Part shown: in pieces, positions 62,100 to 64,000 of the stretch
How the letters are laid out: each line of letters opens with the position of its first letter
Numbering within the stretch: position 1 is the stretch's first letter
Source: Oligoflexia bacterium
GTDB lineage: Bacteria > Bdellovibrionota_G > JANQFH01
Length of the DNA stretch: 64,000 nt
NCBI GenBank assembly: GCA_028277945.1
Contig: JANQFH010000008.1
Coordinates: 186,001 to 250,000 of the forward strand
Reading direction: 5' to 3'
The notes under the pieces: generated by a model
Databases searched by the model: none
What the model was told of the DNA's origin: nothing
What the model saw: the letters and a program-made list of their open reading frames with translations, nothing else
Program-made: the position numbers and the translations under genes

Positions 62100-64000
62100 G
62101 CTTCAACCGATGATTCTAGAGGTTCATCAATCAATTCCCATTGAATGCCTCCACCCGGAGTACCGAATTCATCAACTTTGTCGACGATTCCCTTTCTTAG
62201 AACAGTACTCGTAGGGACACGAACTTCGACCATGAAGGTCATACTATTATTTGGAGGAAGAGAATATAAATCCCTTACAACACTTTTACTCAGAGTTCGA
62301 GGATCAACTTCCATTAACCATGGCCCCATTTTGTCAGAATTATCTCCAAACACTCGATAGAAGATTTTTGTTTCTTTTAGTTCTATTGTTTCAACAATCT
62401 GATTTGGGGCATAGGGCCTGATACCTTTGGCATATTTCCAATAGCTGTCAACCGCACCGGCGGTCTGTTTGCCAGGAAGAGCAGCTTTTGCCAGTTTGGT
62501 CCAGGTCGAGGCTTGTGTGAGCTCTTCTGGGGTTATCTGGTCCTTTTGTACGGCGCGGAAGCCGCGAAGGGAGAGGAGGACAGGACGTTTTTTGACGAAG
62601 GCTTCTACGGTCTCTGGGCCCAGCTCTGCGACCACCGTGGCGAATCCGGCGCTGGCCTGCTTTTCTCCGGAAATGGCCATCTTTAGGGCGATGGCTTGGG
62701 TATAGGGGCCGAGACGGGGCAGGGTATCGACAAGAACGCCAGACTGTAATGCCTTTGCCATCCTGGCGTGGTGGATTTTGGCGAGGGGGATGCCAACTTT
62801 ACTCAAGACAACGCGTAATGATTGGACGCCGATGGCTCTGGCAAGACCGCCGATGGTATTAACGCCGAGGCTGCCGAGTGCCAGGACCGTTTCCCCAGCT
62901 ATCCCTGGGGCAGTGATGGCGTCACGATCCACAAAGCCATCGGTGAGATACTTGGCGATGGCTGCTGCGGTTGCTGCTCGCAGGTAGTCGCCTTGGGAGA
63001 GGGCCTCTTGGCTACTGCGGATCTGCTCCTGCAGTAGGGCAGGTGAGTACGGTTGGTTGTAAGGGGTGATCTTACCGGCAACCACCTGCTGGTTGTAAAG
63101 GGCAGCACGGATCAGGGTGTTGAACACGGCACTTTCGGCTGCTGCATCGATCTCCGCCAGTCCTTCGTGCAGAGTGCGTTCAAAATCGTAACTGCGGAGA
63201 ATTCCCGCCAGTCCTGAACGGAGTGTGGCGAGTTTCGTGCGCATGCTTTCAAAAAGCTCACGGGTTGCCAGCATCGAGGCATGCAAGTTGGGATCTTCAA
63301 TCAGATCGGCAACAGCCTCGATGGTAAGCAGATGCAGATCAACAGCTTCGGTGAGCTCTAAGACAAGATACTCGTCGTTGACACGAATGGCCTCCTCGAC
63401 TTTGGCTCCTAGAGGCGCGTACGCAGCTGCCAGGGACTGTTTGAGTGGGTCTCTGAGAAGAGAGAGAGGATTTTGAAAGACATCATGGAAGATCTGTTCA
63501 GGGTTCCAGAGATTTTCTAGATCCACCTCCTGCATGGCTTCTTCAATGAGCTCTCTGTGGGTGGCACGGGCCATGTTTGCTACTGCCTTGTCCCCCTCTA
63601 AGGTATCGAGGCCGACGACAATGGTGTTTTCACTCAAGTGGCTCCATTTGAGATTTGCCTGTTGATGAAAGCGCTGGTAAAGCGCTTGCATCCGGGGGAT
63701 TAAGGATTGTTGTTCGTAACCTTTCCACTGTTGGTGTTTGATGCGGATCACTTCTGAATTGGGACGAACAGTGTGCAATGGCTCAGGTCTTTTAGGTGGC
63801 TCTCTAGGATCGACCTCACCAGGATGAGGTCTGTCCCAGTGAAAGGGATCGAAGTCATTAAAATGATCATGACCGTTGCTGTTGGGAAGGTCGTCTTCAG
63901 CATACTGTTCATCGACCGGATGAGGTCGTTCTGTCGGGTTTTTTGGGGATTCGTTCTTTACGGGAAATTCAACATCACGCTCCATCGTGACGGTGATTTT
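62075..64000 (-). CDS. Polymorphic-toxin-like protein, 5' end outside window
   Basis: At least 636 aa. The frame is still open at the window end, beyond the first ATG at 63985. The N-terminus is polar and His/Asp/Pro-rich (about 1-80), the middle helical (about 110-330), then a hydrophobic segment (about 350-440) like a pretoxin region, and a C-terminal 110-residue domain: FYRVFGDNSDKMGPWLMEVD, LYSLPPNNSM and DEFGTPGGGIQWELIDEP. This 'YRv.G....G.wl...P' with a late GGG block recurs as the C-terminal toxin domain of polymorphic toxins; I cannot name its activity. The coupled immunity-like gene supports the reading. Confidence 0.65.
   Translation of the reverse strand, partial: KITVTMERDVEFPVKNESPKNPTERPHPVDEQYAEDDLPNSNGHDHFNDFDPFHWDRPHPGEVDPREPPKRPEPLHTVRPNSEVIRIKHQQWKGYEQQSLIPRMQALYQRFHQQANLKWSHLSENTIVVGLDTLEGDKAVANMARATHRELIEEAMQEVDLENLWNPEQIFHDVFQNPLSLLRDPLKQSLAAAYAPLGAKVEEAIRVNDEYLVLELTEAVDLHLLTIEAVADLIEDPNLHASMLATRELFESMRTKLATLRSGLAGILRSYDFERTLHEGLAEIDAAAESAVFNTLIRAALYNQQVVAGKITPYNQPYSPALLQEQIRSSQEALSQGDYLRAATAAAIAKYLTDGFVDRDAITAPGIAGETVLALGSLGVNTIGGLARAIGVQSLRVVLSKVGIPLAKIHHARMAKALQSGVLVDTLPRLGPYTQAIALKMAISGEKQASAGFATVVAELGPETVEAFVKKRPVLLSLRGFRAVQKDQITPEELTQASTWTKLAKAALPGKQTAGAVDSYWKYAKGIRPYAPNQIVETIELKETKIFYRVFGDNSDKMGPWLMEVDPRTLSKSVVRDLYSLPPNNSMTFMVEVRVPTSTVLRKGIVDKVDEFGTPGGGIQWELIDEPLESSVEAWSEPIIW

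Noticed and set aside
1-64000. CRISPR arrays, tRNA or rRNA genes, insertion sequences.
   Set aside because: No regularly spaced repeats, no cloverleaf-forming segments and no transposase genes or matching terminal repeats were found by reading.

Overview
The window looks like a chromosomal segment of a Gram-negative, moderate-GC bacterium. Evidence for this is outer-membrane beta-barrel proteins, lipoproteins with lipoboxes, a type IV pilin-like protein, periplasmic binding proteins and a selenocysteine elongation factor (SelB). The lineage cannot be fixed from the sequence; a deep proteobacterial or Bdellovibrio-like group is only a guess. Core-type genes (purB, selB, DUF481 porin-like protein, CHASE2 cyclase, metalloprotease) are interspersed with AT-richer accessory blocks.

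Layout. 0-13.2 kb: a large 5'-open hypothetical gene, an AbrB/PIN toxin-antitoxin pair, a giant lipoprotein, purB, a DUF481 protein, a secreted Cys-rich/membrane protein pair, selB, a small outer-membrane protein and hicAB. 13.3-17.7 kb: module A (family 5 solute-binding protein (SBP), YcaO enzyme, hybrid histidine kinase). 17.9-21.4 kb: a decayed copy of the Cys-rich/membrane pair, a Fic protein and a TPR-like membrane protein. 21.8-25.6 kb: module B (short precursor peptide, HExxH enzyme, YcaO, MFS exporter, remnants of SBP and probably kinase). 25.6-31.5 kb: five-gene secreted operon including a RES-domain toxin-like protein. 31.8-37.4 kb: module C (34-aa precursor, HExxH enzyme, MFS, SBP, hybrid kinase), all in one operon. 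37.9-43.4 kb: pilin, CHASE2-adenylate/guanylate cyclase, thermolysin-like protease. 43.9-49.7 kb: module D (27-aa precursor, minimal LanM-like dehydratase, SBP, hybrid kinase, convergent MFS). 50.1-54.2 kb: remnants, then module E (MFS, GNAT-like protein, signal-less SBP). 54.4-56.3 kb: a lipase-like secreted protein with a lipoprotein. 56.7-59.5 kb: small secreted protein and module F (MFS, methyltransferase). 59.7-61.3 kb: hipBA with three operators 50 bp apart. 61.4-64 kb: polymorphic-toxin-like protein with two tandem immunity-like genes, one of them frameshifted.

The main result is a set of repeated cassettes that look like self-contained peptide-signalling modules. In each complete one a very short, basic precursor peptide is encoded just upstream of one or two RiPP-type modifying enzymes (YcaO, HExxH, or a stripped-down LanM). 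An MFS transporter could export the product. A periplasmic oligopeptide-type SBP with no ABC permease could bind it and pass the signal to a translationally coupled two-TM hybrid histidine kinase with a conserved atypical C-terminal receiver. The modules share the receptor/kinase/exporter parts but differ in the modifying enzyme, as expected if each makes and senses a chemically distinct modified peptide. Modules A, B, E and F are partial, and remnants show duplication and decay. The signalling role is inferred; the gene content and order are read from the sequence.
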